Assembly (NCBI RefSeq): GCF_001956855.1 | Contig: NZ_MTHD01000001.1 | Span: 558,001 to 622,000, forward strand | Direction: 5' to 3' | Source of the DNA: Azonexus hydrophilus | Lineage (GTDB): Bacteria; Pseudomonadota; Gammaproteobacteria; Burkholderiales; Rhodocyclaceae | Length of the DNA: 64,000 bases | Shown: positions 31,122 to 39,974 of the stretch, in pieces | Position numbering within the stretch: position 1 is the first letter of the stretch | How the letters are laid out: each line of letters begins with the position of its first letter | The notes under the pieces: model-generated | What the model saw: only the letters and a program-made list of their open reading frames with translations | The model's database searches: none | What the model was told of the DNA's origin: nothing | Translations under genes and position numbers: made by a program

Positions 31122-31886
31122 TCAGCTCAGCGTCGCCCACACCGGGGCGTGGTCGGAAGGGCGCTCGCGCTTGCGCGGCGCGCGGTCGACGCCGGCGGCG
31201 GTGCATTTTTCGGTGAGCGGCGGCGACAGCAGGATATGGTCGATGCGCAGGCCGAGATTCTTCTGGAAGCCGAGCATGCGGTAATCCCACCACGAGAAGG
31301 TTTTTTCCGGCTGCTCGAACAGCCGGAAGCTGTCGCTCAGCCCGAGGTCGAGCAGGCGCTGGAAGGCGGCGCGCTCGGGGGGGGAAACCAGGATGCAGTC
31401 CCGCCAGCGCTTGGGGTCGTGCACGTCGCGGTCGTCGGGGGCGATGTTGTAGTCGCCGCACAGCGCCAGTTGCGGGTATTGCTTGAGTTCGCCGTCCAGC
31501 CATTCGGCCAGCGCGGCGAGCCAGCGCAGCTTGTAGTCGTACTTGTCGCAGCCGACTTCCTGGCCGTTCGGCATGTAGGCGCAGACGACGCGGACGCCGT
31601 CGACGGTGCCGGAGATCAGCCGCTTCTGCTCGTCGGGAAACAGCGGGTTGCCGCAGACGACATCGGCAATCGGCGACTTCGCCAGCAGTGCGACACCGTT
31701 GTAGGTCTTCTGCCCGGAGAAGGCGACCTGGTAGCCGGCGGACTCGATCTCGGCGCGCGGGAAGTTGTGGTCCTCGAGCTTCAGTTCCTGCAGGCAGACG
31801 ACGTCGGGCGCCGCTTCTGCCAGCCAGTCAAGCAGGTGTGGCAGGCGGACCTTCAGCGAGTTGACGTTCCAGGCGGCAATCTTCAA
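31122..31886 (-). CDS. xthA: Exodeoxyribonuclease III
   Basis: This is an AP endonuclease/3'-5' exonuclease of base-excision repair. The 254-residue protein has KIAAWNVNSLKVRLPHLLDW, the metal-binding Glu in CLQELKLED (about 34), GVALLAKSP, the catalytic CGDYNIAPDDRDVHDP (about 146-161), RIDHILLSP and the final RPSDHAPVWA. It overlaps the glutaredoxin-like gene by 4 bases. An eight-G tract (31377-31384) lies inside the gene, on the codons for SPPE. Confidence 0.96.
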   Translation of the reverse strand: MKIAAWNVNSLKVRLPHLLDWLAEAAPDVVCLQELKLEDHNFPRAEIESAGYQVAFSGQKTYNGVALLAKSPIADVVCGNPLFPDEQKRLISGTVDGVRVVCAYMPNGQEVGCDKYDYKLRWLAALAEWLDGELKQYPQLALCGDYNIAPDDRDVHDPKRWRDCILVSPPERAAFQRLLDLGLSDSFRLFEQPEKTFSWWDYRMLGFQKNLGLRIDHILLSPPLTEKCTAAGVDRAPRKRERPSDHAPVWATLS

Positions 31887-32347
31887 GGCTTGCCTCCCGC
31901 CGATTTCGGGTAGCCGGCCAGGTCGAGCAGGTTGTTGTAGGCAGCGGACTGAAAGCCGCGGAAGCGCTGGTTGCCGACCTTGATGGCAGGCACGAAGACT
32001 TCGCCGATCAGTTTCTTCAGCTCTTCATGCTCCTCCGCCGTCTGCACCATTTTCTCGGTAAAGGGGATGCCACGGCCGGACAGCAGTTCGCGCGCCTGCT
32101 TGCAGGTATCCACGCAATCGGCCGAGGTGTAGAGGATGACCGGGAAGGCCTCGGCAGCCTTTCTCGTCGCAAACGGCAGGCCGTCGTCGGCCTGTGCCTT
32201 GCCGCCGGCCTTGGCGACATTGCGTGCCTGACCGGGGGGCGGCGTGTCGGAAACCACGGTGCGGCCGTTGGCGTCGGTCCACCGGTAAGTCTGGGCCTGG
32301 ACCCCGGCGCAGCACAGCGCCAGGCAAAGGACGAGCAGTCGTTGCAT
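31883..32347 (-). CDS. Exported DUF4124/glutaredoxin-like protein
   Basis: The 154-residue protein has a signal peptide (MQRLLVLCLALCCAGVQAQ), a short DUF4124 motif (YRWTDANGRTVVSDTPPPG, about 21-39), and a C-terminal glutaredoxin fold with a CxxxC (SADCVDTCKQARELL) and the VPAI cis-Pro loop. The CxxxC rather than CxxC is typical of this exported subfamily. It probably works in periplasmic thiol handling. The ATG at 32347 is chosen because it begins the signal peptide; the open frame upstream is not coding. Confidence 0.85.
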   Translation of the reverse strand: MQRLLVLCLALCCAGVQAQTYRWTDANGRTVVSDTPPPGQARNVAKAGGKAQADDGLPFATRKAAEAFPVILYTSADCVDTCKQARELLSGRGIPFTEKMVQTAEEHEELKKLIGEVFVPAIKVGNQRFRGFQSAAYNNLLDLAGYPKSAGGKP

Positions 32348-32367
32348 GGTTTTCTCCCTGAGCGAAC

Positions 32368-34422
32368 TTAGGCCGCAATCATACCGCTGTGGCGCAACAA
32401 TGCATCCGGGCTGGGCTCGCGGCCGCGGAAAGCCTTGAAGTTCTCCAGCGCCGGGCGCTCGCCGCCGCGCGACAGGATTTCCTCGAGGAAACGCTTGCCG
32501 ACGACCGGGTCGAACGGGTCGCCCGCTTCCTCGAAAGCCGCGTAGCAATCGGCCGACAGTACTTCCGCCCACTTGTAGCTGTAGTAGCCGGCCGCGTAGC
32601 CGCCGCCGAAGATGTGCGAGAAGCTGTTCGGGAAACGGTGCCATTCCGGCGGGATCAGTACGGCGACTTCGCGGCGGACTTCGTCGATGACGTCCATCAC
32701 GGTCGACGTTCCCTTGGGGTCGAATTCATAGTGCAGGCGCATGTCGAAGATCGAGAATTCGATCTGGCGCACGGTCATCATGCCGCTCTGGAAATTCCTC
32801 GCCGCCAGCATCTTGTCGTAGAGCACGCGCGGCAGCGTTTCGCCAGTGTCGGCGTGGGCGGTCATTCCCTGCAGGACGTCCCATTCCCAGCAGTAGTTTT
32901 CCATGAACTGCGACGGCAGTTCGACCGCATCCCACTCGACGCCGTGGATGCCGGAAACGCCCATTTCCTCGCCGCGCGCCAGCAGGTGATGCAGGCCGTG
33001 GCCGGTTTCGTGGAACAGCGTGATCACTTCATCGTGGGTGAAGGTTGCCGGCTTGCCGGCGACCGGGCGGGCGAAATTGCAGTTCAGGTAGGCGATCGGC
33101 TTCTGGATGCCGGTAGCGGTGCGTTTGCGCGAACGTGCTTCGTCCATCCAGGCGCCACCGCGCTTGGTCTCGCGCGCGTAGAGGTCCATGTAGAACTGGC
33201 CGACCAGTTCGCCGGCCGGCGTTTCGATGCGGTAGAAGCGCACGTCCTCGTGCCACACCGGCGCCTTGTCCTCTTTCACCTTGACGGTGAACAGGCTCTC
33301 GATGACCTGGAACAGGCCGGCGATGACCTTCGGCTCGGTGAAGTACTGCTTCACTTCCTGCTCGGAGAAGGCGTAGCGCGCCTGCATCAGCTTTTCGGAG
33401 GCGTAGGCGGCGTCCCAGGGCTGGAAGTCGGTGATGCCGAGTTCGTCTTTCGCAAACGCTTTCAGTTCGGCGATGTCTTTTTCGGCGAAGGGCTTGGCTT
33501 TCTTTGCCATGTCGCGCAGGAAGTCGAGCACCTGTGCCGGCGTGTCGGCCATCTTGGTGTATAGCGAGACTTCGGCGAAATTGTTGAACCCGAGCATCTG
33601 CGCGTCTTCCGCCTTGAGTTCGAGGATGCGCTTGATCAGCGGGCCGTTGTCCCATTCCGGTTTCGAGTAGCCGTTGTCGATTTCGGCGGCGCGCGTTGCG
33701 TAGGCGCGGTACATGCGCGCGCGCAGGTCGCGGTTTTCGGCGTATTGCATCAGTGGACCGTAAGACGGTGCGTGCAGCGTGAATTTCCAGCCCTCCACAC
33801 CGGCTTTTTCAGCGGCTTCACGGGCGGCGTCCTTGGCGTAGTCGGGCAGGCCGGCGAGCAGGCTTTCGTCGCTGACGATCTCGGCGAAGGCGTTGGTCGC
33901 GTCGAGGATGTTTTCCGAGAACTTGGCGGAAAGCTGCGACAATTCTTCCATGATCGCCTGGAAGCGCGGTTTCTGGTCTTCCGGCAGTTCGGCACCGCCA
34001 AGACGGAAATCGCGGACTTCGTTGTCGACGATCTTCTGCTGTTCTGCGGTCAACGTCGAATATTCGGCACTTTTGCGCAGCGCGCGGTACTTGTCGAACA
34101 GCTTCAGGTTCTGGCCGAGTTCGGTGTAGAAGCGCGAGACTTCCGGCAGCATCTCGTTGTACGCCTCGCGCCAGGCCGGCACGTCGTTGACCGAATGCAG
34201 ATGGCCGACGACACCCCAGGCGCGGCCGAAGCCTTCGAGGCCGGCGGAGAGTGCGCCGGCAAAGTCGGCCCAGGTGGCCGGCGTGCTGTCATCGGTGAGT
34301 TTTTCGACCAGCGCGCGGCCGTCGGCCAGCAGTTGCGTGATGGCGGGTTTGACGTGTTCCGGCTGGATCAGGTCGAAGCGGGGCAGGTCGGAGAAATCGA
34401 GCAGCGGGTTGTTGGCGGTCAT
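32368..34422 (-). CDS. prlC: Oligopeptidase A (M3 family)
   Basis: This is a cytosolic zinc metallopeptidase that degrades signal peptides and short peptides. The 684-residue length fits. The zinc motif FHETGHGLHHLL is at about 466-477, followed by the M3-typical GIHGVEWDAVELPSQFMENYCWE. The N-terminal LLDFSDLPRFDLIQPEHVKPAI and C-terminal GGGYAAGYYSYKWAEVLSAD segments are also characteristic. It leads a leftward group prlC-glutaredoxin-xthA-regulator. Confidence 0.96.
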   Translation of the reverse strand: MTANNPLLDFSDLPRFDLIQPEHVKPAITQLLADGRALVEKLTDDSTPATWADFAGALSAGLEGFGRAWGVVGHLHSVNDVPAWREAYNEMLPEVSRFYTELGQNLKLFDKYRALRKSAEYSTLTAEQQKIVDNEVRDFRLGGAELPEDQKPRFQAIMEELSQLSAKFSENILDATNAFAEIVSDESLLAGLPDYAKDAAREAAEKAGVEGWKFTLHAPSYGPLMQYAENRDLRARMYRAYATRAAEIDNGYSKPEWDNGPLIKRILELKAEDAQMLGFNNFAEVSLYTKMADTPAQVLDFLRDMAKKAKPFAEKDIAELKAFAKDELGITDFQPWDAAYASEKLMQARYAFSEQEVKQYFTEPKVIAGLFQVIESLFTVKVKEDKAPVWHEDVRFYRIETPAGELVGQFYMDLYARETKRGGAWMDEARSRKRTATGIQKPIAYLNCNFARPVAGKPATFTHDEVITLFHETGHGLHHLLARGEEMGVSGIHGVEWDAVELPSQFMENYCWEWDVLQGMTAHADTGETLPRVLYDKMLAARNFQSGMMTVRQIEFSIFDMRLHYEFDPKGTSTVMDVIDEVRREVAVLIPPEWHRFPNSFSHIFGGGYAAGYYSYKWAEVLSADCYAAFEEAGDPFDPVVGKRFLEEILSRGGERPALENFKAFRGREPSPDALLRHSGMIAA

Positions 34423-34438
34423 GGTCTTTTCGGGGGCA

Positions 34439-34465
34439 AGAAAAAGGGGCGGTCGTAGCCGCCCC
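34439..34465 (-). terminator. Rho-independent terminator after the DUF2189 gene
   Basis: GGGGCGG (34446-34452) pairs with CCGCCCC (34459-34465) around TCGTAG. On the minus strand the stem is followed by TTTTTCTT. It lies 21 bases beyond the DUF2189 gene stop and upstream of prlC. Confidence 0.8.
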
Positions 34466-34485
34466 GGGTTTTGGCGTCAATCCCG

Positions 34486-35262
34486 CTATTCTACTAGCTC
34501 GCGGTAGGCATGCCACGATGCGTGGCCGAGCATGGGCATCAATACCACCAGGCCGAACAGCAGCGTGGCGAAACCGGTCAGCGTCAGCACCACGATCAGC
34601 ACCGCCCACAAGGCCAGCGGGCCGGGGTTGGCGGCAACGGCACGCAGGCTGCAGGCCATCGCGGTAACCGGGTCGCAATCGCGGTCGAGCATCATCGGTA
34701 CCGAGACGACGGCGAGGGTGAAGACGAAGGCCGCCAGCACGCTGCCCAGCAGCAGCCAGGTGGTGACGAAGGCCAGATGTTCGCCGCCGAGCAGGATTCC
34801 CGTCAGCAGGGCGTTGCTGGCAAAGGCGCCGCCGCCGCTGAGCATGGCAAAGGCAATCGCGGTGAAGCGTTCCCAGAGCAGGGCAGTCAGCGCCAGCAGC
34901 AGGCCGAACAGCGCCAGCGACTGGCCGTTGCGGCGAAAGGCGCGCAGCGAATCGATGAACATCAGCTTCTCGCCGTTTTCCCGGGCGCGGCTTAGTTCGT
35001 ACAGGCCGGCGGCGAGCAGGGGGGCAACGAGGAAGAAGCCGGAAATGGCGAAGGTCAGCAGATGCGGGTGGCTGACCAGGGAAAGCAGGATCAGGTCGCC
35101 GCCCAGCGCAAACAGCAGGCCGTAGGCGAGCGATGGCAGGGGGTTGGCCTTGATGTCCTGCCAGCCCGCTTCCAGCCAGCGGCTGGGGGCGCGGGCATCA
35201 ATCCGGCGGATGGCGACGCTGGCGCCATCCTGTCCGGCGCGAAGCGAGGAAACGGTGTGCAT
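34486..35262 (-). CDS. DUF2189 / BPSS1780-type membrane protein
   Basis: The 258-residue protein has six likely helices and a cytoplasmic N-terminus. The family pattern is visible: RWLEAGWQDIKANPLPSLAYGLLFALGGDL, PLLAAGLYELSRARE, then VSVPMMLDRDCDPVTAMACSLRAVAANPG and MPMLGHASWHAYRELV. This is a widespread Betaproteobacterial family without an assigned role, often near cytochrome c oxidase genes. Nothing nearby explains it here. Confidence 0.85.
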   Translation of the reverse strand: MHTVSSLRAGQDGASVAIRRIDARAPSRWLEAGWQDIKANPLPSLAYGLLFALGGDLILLSLVSHPHLLTFAISGFFLVAPLLAAGLYELSRARENGEKLMFIDSLRAFRRNGQSLALFGLLLALTALLWERFTAIAFAMLSGGGAFASNALLTGILLGGEHLAFVTTWLLLGSVLAAFVFTLAVVSVPMMLDRDCDPVTAMACSLRAVAANPGPLALWAVLIVVLTLTGFATLLFGLVVLMPMLGHASWHAYRELVE

Positions 35263-35333
35263 GGCTCGACTCCTTGGTCATAACAGACACACCGCTCAGA
35301 CCATCTCGCCGGGCTGGGGTTCCCGGCGCTTTG

Positions 35334-36266
35334 TTACAGTGTCTTGCCGGTCAGCTTCTCGTAGGCCTCGATGTACTTGGCACTGGTCCGGGCAATGACT
35401 TCGTCCGGCAGTTTCGGCCCGGGGGCGACCTTGCCCCAGTCGAGTGTTTCCAGGTAATCGCGGACGTACTGCTTGTCGTAGGACGGCGGGTTGCTGCCTT
35501 CGGCGTACTGGTCGGCTGGCCAGAAGCGCGAGGAATCAGGCGTCAGCGCCTCGTCGATCAGGTGCAGCGTGCCGGCGGCGTCGATGCCGAACTCGAACTT
35601 GGTATCGGCGATGATGATGCCCCGCGTTGCCGCATAGACCGCGGCTTCTTCATAGAGGCGGATGGCCGCGTCGCGGGCTTCGGCACACAGTTGCGCGCCG
35701 GTCTTGCCGGTGCCCTTGAGCGCGTCGGCCAACGTAGCGTTGCAGTTGGCAGCGGCCTGCTCGTAGGACACGTTCTCGTCGTGGTCGCCGACTTCGGCCT
35801 TGGTCGCCGGCGTGAAGATCGGTTGCGGCAGCTTCTGCGCCATCTTCAGACCGGCCGGCAGGGCGATGCCGCAGATGGCGCCGGTCTGCTGGTAATCCTT
35901 CCAGCCGGAACCGATGACGTAGCCACGGACGACGGCCTCGATCGGCAGCGGCTTCAGACGCTTGACGACGACGGCACGACCACGCACCTGCTCGCGCTCG
36001 TTGGCGGCGACGACCGACTCCGGGTCAATGCCGGTCAGCTGGTTGGGGACGATGTGGCCGAGCTTGTCGAACCAGAAGTTGGCCACGGCCTGCAGCACTT
36101 CGCCCTTGCGCGGAATCGGGTCCGGCAGGATGACGTCGAAGGCGGAGAGGCGGTCGGTGGTGACGATCAGCAGCTTGTCGGCGTCGACGGCGTAGATGTC
36201 GCGGACCTTGCCCTTGGACAGGAGCGGCAGGCTGGTGATGGAAGATTCGAAAAGCGGAGCGGTCAC
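35334..36266 (-). CDS. purC: Phosphoribosylaminoimidazole-succinocarboxamide synthase
   Basis: This is SAICAR synthetase, a mid-pathway step of purine synthesis. The 310-residue form (longer than the E. coli type) has [31 protein letters not shown] at the start, [30 protein letters not shown], and [19 protein letters not shown] near the C-terminus. It is divergent from the HD-GYP gene across 86 bases and is not linked to purHD here. Confidence 0.97.
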   Translation of the reverse strand: MTAPLFESSITSLPLLSKGKVRDIYAVDADKLLIVTTDRLSAFDVILPDPIPRKGEVLQAVANFWFDKLGHIVPNQLTGIDPESVVAANEREQVRGRAVVVKRLKPLPIEAVVRGYVIGSGWKDYQQTGAICGIALPAGLKMAQKLPQPIFTPATKAEVGDHDENVSYEQAAANCNATLADALKGTGKTGAQLCAEARDAAIRLYEEAAVYAATRGIIIADTKFEFGIDAAGTLHLIDEALTPDSSRFWPADQYAEGSNPPSYDKQYVRDYLETLDWGKVAPGPKLPDEVIARTSAKYIEAYEKLTGKTL

Positions 36267-36352
36267 GGTCGTGTTCCCGAGAGATCAAAGGCGGGATTAT
36301 AAGGGAGCGCGCCCGCCAAGGCACCGTGCCGCGTTTGGTGCATAATCGCTGC

Positions 36353-37609
36353 ATGACCACAGGCCCAGCAAACAGCGCCCTGAGCGCGGATCTTCGTTAC
36401 GTCATCTACGCCCTGTCGGATGCTTTGGACCTCGTCGGCATCGACGATCTGGCCCATGGCAAGCGGGTCGGCATCATGGCGGCCGAATGTGCCCGCTGGC
36501 AGGGGCTGGATCCGGAAGAAGTACTCTTCCTGTTCGATTTCGGTTTGCTGCACGATATCGGCGTCTCCTCCACGGTCACCCACGGCCACCTGGTTTCCGA
36601 GTTCGATTGGGAAAGCTCGCAACTGCATTGCGAAACCGGCTACCTCTTGCTGCGCGATTTCGCACCGCTGGCCGACATGGCGCTGCCGGTCCGCTTCCAT
36701 CATACGCATTGGGACGCGCTGCTGGCGCAGGGTGTCGATGCACAGGTGGCGCGCCGGGCCAACCAGATCTACCTGGTCGATCGCGTCGACGCGCTGGCGG
36801 CGCCGCATTACGCCGACGGCAGTTTGCTCATGCAGACCGAGCGCATCCGCACTGAAATCGCTGCCCGTGCCGGAACGTATTTCTCGCCGGAACTGGTGAC
36901 GCTGTTCCTGGAAACCTCGCGCTCCGAATCGTTCTGGTTGAACCTGGAGCCGCGCAGCATCCAGTCCTATCTCAACGACATGCGGGCGCGCGGCCGGACG
37001 CAGCGCGTGACGCTGGCCGAGCTGAAGCAACTGGCGACGATCTTTTCCCGTATCGTCGATGCCAAGAGTCCGTTTACTGCCGAACATTCGCTCGGTGTCG
37101 CCAGGCTGGCGCGTTTCTTCGGCGAGCGCCTGGGTGTGCCACCGGCGCGTTGTGATCAGCTGGAAATTGCCGGCCTGCTGCACGATATCGGCAAGCTGCG
37201 CGTACCCGACGAAATCCTGGACAAGCCGGCGAAGCTCGACGAACGCGAGCGCAAGATGATGAACGCGCACAGTTTCGAGACCTACCAGATCCTGCGGCTG
37301 ATTCCGGGTTTCGAGGAAATCGCGCTATGGGCGGCCTATCACCATGAACAGCCCGGCGGCGACGGCTATCCCTTCCGTATCGATGGCGGGCGTCTTTGCC
37401 TGGAAGCACGCATCCTGCGGGTGGCCGACATTTTCCAGGCGATGGCCCAGGACCGGCCCTATCGTGCCGGTTTGCCGGCCGATGCCGTACGGAGTTTCAT
37501 GGAAGAGATGCGCAGTCAGGGTCGGGTCGATGGCGAAGTCCTCGCCGTTGCCCTGGCGGATATGCCGGCCGCGATGGCGGCCGCGCGCCCAGGAGTGGCC
37601 GCGCACTGA
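36353..37609 (+). CDS. Tandem HD / HD-GYP domain phosphodiesterase
   Basis: The 418-residue protein has two HD-type domains. The N-terminal one (about 20-150) has LLHDIG at about 65-70 and a later FHHTHWD. The C-terminal HD-GYP domain (about 225-400) has AEHSLGVARLARFFGERLG, LLHDIGKLRVPDEILDKP, and YHHEQPGGDGYPFRID, giving the full HD...GYP signature of c-di-GMP phosphodiesterases. No membrane segment is seen. ATG 36353 is preferred; a CATAAT promoter-like element lies 10 bases upstream. It could oppose the diguanylate cyclase gene at 27 kb, but that is inference. Confidence 0.88.
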   Translation: MTTGPANSALSADLRYVIYALSDALDLVGIDDLAHGKRVGIMAAECARWQGLDPEEVLFLFDFGLLHDIGVSSTVTHGHLVSEFDWESSQLHCETGYLLLRDFAPLADMALPVRFHHTHWDALLAQGVDAQVARRANQIYLVDRVDALAAPHYADGSLLMQTERIRTEIAARAGTYFSPELVTLFLETSRSESFWLNLEPRSIQSYLNDMRARGRTQRVTLAELKQLATIFSRIVDAKSPFTAEHSLGVARLARFFGERLGVPPARCDQLEIAGLLHDIGKLRVPDEILDKPAKLDERERKMMNAHSFETYQILRLIPGFEEIALWAAYHHEQPGGDGYPFRIDGGRLCLEARILRVADIFQAMAQDRPYRAGLPADAVRSFMEEMRSQGRVDGEVLAVALADMPAAMAAARPGVAAH

Positions 37610-37612
37610 ATC

Positions 37613-38926
37613 TCAGTGGGGCGCGGCTTCTTCGGCGGCCAGTTTCTTGCGCATGCGGCGGGTGCCCCAGGCGACGACGCCGGCGATCACCGGGATCGAA
37701 ATCGCCGTGATGATGTCAGGATTCAGGTGGTGCAGGTCCTTCGTGCCCTTGGCCAGGTACTGCACCAGTTGCGAGCCGTAATAGGTCAGCACGACGACGG
37801 ACAGGCCTTCCACCGTTTCCTGCAGGCGCAGTTGCAGCTTGGCGCGGCTGTTCATCTGCGTCAGCAGTTCCTGGTTCTGGCGTTCCAGTTCGATGTCGAC
37901 ACGTGTCCGCAGCAACTGGCTGTTGCGGGCGACGCGGGCTGACAGTTCTTCCTGGCGCCGACTGATCGCTTCGCAGGTATTCATCGCCGGCAGCAGTCGC
38001 CGTTGCATGAATTCATGCAGGGTCGGCAGTCCGGAAATGCGGACTTCGCGCAGTTCTTCGATGCGTTGCGTAACCAGCCCGTGGTAGGCGCGGGAAGCGC
38101 CGAAACGGAAGGTCGTGCGGGCGACCGAGTTCTCGACATCGGCAGCTAGTGCCGACAGCGAGGCAAGCACGCTGCGTTCGTCTTCCGGATTCCTGGCCTG
38201 GCCGATGCGCTCCATCAGTTCGGCCAGCTGTTTTTCGCCGGTGTACAGCTTGCGGCTGACTTCCTTGGCAATCGGCAGGCCGAGCAGGGCCATCATCCGG
38301 TAGGTTTCGATCTCGACCAGGCGCTGTACCGTGCGCCCGGCCTGGCGCTGGGTCATGCTGTCGTTGAGCACCAGGAAGCGCGAGAAACCGTTGTCGATCA
38401 TGAAGTCGGTGAACACCCAGGCGGCGTCGTCGGCGACACGCGCGCCGCCGAGCGTGCGCCCGTTCGGCGCGAGGCCGGCGAGAACCGATTCCGGGCTGAT
38501 TTCGCTGGTCGGCCGCAGCTCGACGTGGGTGGCGACCATCAGCTTGCCCGGGATGCCACGCAACCATTCCGGATGGACCGCATCGAAGGCGGTGGCGTCC
38601 GGGTTCAGCTTCTCGCCGCTGACCAGCGAACGGTAGAAGGTATAGGTCGAGAACTCGGTGTGCAGTTCCCAGCGCATGCGGAAAGCGCCGGTCTCGATCA
38701 TCAGGTGCGAATCGGAACTGTCGATGGCACTGCAGACGTGTCCCTGGCAAAGCTTGGACAGATTTTCCCGCTCTACTTCGCCGGTGCTCGCGCTGTGCTT
38801 GAAGACCAGGTGCGAGACCAGTACCGCTCCGGTCAACGCAGTCGACGGGCGGGCGTGGAATTCGTTGTTCAGGCGCTGGCGGAGCGGATGCTCTTCCAGT
38901 TCGGCAAGGGTCAGGCGAGGGTGCAT
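37613..38926 (-). CDS. DUF3422 family membrane-anchored protein
   Basis: The 437-residue protein has a cytoplasmic domain with the family start HPLRQRLNNEFHARPSTAL and FRMRWELHTEFSTYTFYR. The domain then turns into a long helical, coiled-coil segment (about 300-370, RQEELSARVARNSQLLRTRVDIELERQ). Two C-terminal membrane helices follow (about 373-390 and 405-425). Its role is unknown; the organisation resembles a C-tail-anchored sensor. It converges with the HD-GYP gene, 3 bases apart. Confidence 0.85.
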   Translation of the reverse strand: MHPRLTLAELEEHPLRQRLNNEFHARPSTALTGAVLVSHLVFKHSASTGEVERENLSKLCQGHVCSAIDSSDSHLMIETGAFRMRWELHTEFSTYTFYRSLVSGEKLNPDATAFDAVHPEWLRGIPGKLMVATHVELRPTSEISPESVLAGLAPNGRTLGGARVADDAAWVFTDFMIDNGFSRFLVLNDSMTQRQAGRTVQRLVEIETYRMMALLGLPIAKEVSRKLYTGEKQLAELMERIGQARNPEDERSVLASLSALAADVENSVARTTFRFGASRAYHGLVTQRIEELREVRISGLPTLHEFMQRRLLPAMNTCEAISRRQEELSARVARNSQLLRTRVDIELERQNQELLTQMNSRAKLQLRLQETVEGLSVVVLTYYGSQLVQYLAKGTKDLHHLNPDIITAISIPVIAGVVAWGTRRMRKKLAAEEAAPH

Positions 38927-39121
38927 GGTCGTTCTGGATCCATGGATGTTGCGCTGCAGCAGATTGTAGCACCGGCATCAAAGGGCTGTTCGGCCGTATC
39001 GTGAAAACCGGAATTCATGCGGAATGAATGCTTTTGTTCGATCTGTTCGCACTGCGGTGCGGGCAAGTCATAGAATACCGGGCGTGCTGCCTGACTCCGG
39101 TTGGCCCAACAGGAAACCTTC

Positions 39122-39973
39122 ATGAAAAAATTCTGCGCCGGCCTGGCGCTGCTTGTTTTGCTGCCTTGCTGGGCGCTGGCCCAGGGGCTCGCCATGCCCG
39201 ACGACGGCGGGGCGCCGCGCCTGGGCGTGGTGCAGGACCCGGGCGGCGATTTCGAGATGGCGCTGCGCTACTTTGCCGGCGAGGGCGTGCCACGCGACAA
39301 TGCCCGCGGCTTGACGTATTTGCGCCAGGCGGCGGAGGGCGGGCACGCGGAGGCGCAGTTCAATCTCGGCAACTATCACAACATGTTCGCGGCAGACTAC
39401 GCCGAGGCGGCGCGCTGGTGGCGCATGGCCGGCCAGCAGGATCATCCGGAGGCATTGTTCAACCTGGCCGAAATGCTCGCCGCCGGCCTGGTGCCGGCGC
39501 AGGCCGGGGAATCGGCGGCGGATTATTACCGGCAGGCGGCGGCGCTGGGTTTTGCCGCGCCGGCAGAAGCCTCTGCCGCGCCCGTTCCAACCGAGACGGT
39601 CACGCCCGCGGCGCCAAAGCCGCCGCCTGTCGCCGACAATGTTTCAACCGCAGTGAAGCCGAAGTCTGCGTGGCTCGATTCCCCGGACGATTCGGCAACG
39701 ATCCAGATTTTCGCGTCAAGCAGCCTGGCCGAGGCCCGGGCGGTGGCTGGCCGCCATCCCTACAAGCGTCCGCTTGCCCTGCTCGAGTTCGAGCGGGATG
39801 GCCGCACCTGGCATGTGCTGCTCTACGGGCAATTCGCGGATGTGGCGGCGGCGCGGCGGGCGATGGTCGAACTGCCGGCTGTCCTGCGCGCCGGCAAGCC
39901 CTGGTCGCGACGGATGGGTGATGTCCGGGCGCAGACCCGGATGACGATCCAGCCGCTACCGGAGAAGCGTTGA
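39122..39973 (+). CDS. Exported Sel1-repeat / SPOR-domain protein
   Basis: The 283-residue product begins with a signal peptide (MKKFCAGLALLVLLPCWALAQ). It has two or three Sel1/TPR-like repeats (ALRYFAGEGVPRDNARGLTYLRQAA, then EAQFNLGNYHNMFAADYAEAARWWRMAG), a Pro/Ala-rich linker, and a C-terminal SPOR domain (about 205-280, ATIQIFASSSLAEARAVAGRH). SPOR domains bind denuded peptidoglycan at the division site, so envelope/septum localisation is likely. AGGAAAC precedes the ATG. The addA gene starts one base after its stop. Confidence 0.82.
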   Translation: MKKFCAGLALLVLLPCWALAQGLAMPDDGGAPRLGVVQDPGGDFEMALRYFAGEGVPRDNARGLTYLRQAAEGGHAEAQFNLGNYHNMFAADYAEAARWWRMAGQQDHPEALFNLAEMLAAGLVPAQAGESAADYYRQAAALGFAAPAEASAAPVPTETVTPAAPKPPPVADNVSTAVKPKSAWLDSPDDSATIQIFASSSLAEARAVAGRHPYKRPLALLEFERDGRTWHVLLYGQFADVAAARRAMVELPAVLRAGKPWSRRMGDVRAQTRMTIQPLPEKR

Positions 39974-39974
39974 A

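Noticed and set aside
31377-31384. Eight-G tract in xthA as a phase-variable site
   Set aside because: It lies in a conserved housekeeping repair gene with high GC; a run of this length is plausible by codon choice and no regulatory logic is visible.
32348-32644. Upstream extension of the glutaredoxin-like gene into prlC
   Set aside because: A signal peptide starts cleanly at 32347; the extension is antisense-like in composition and overlaps prlC codons.
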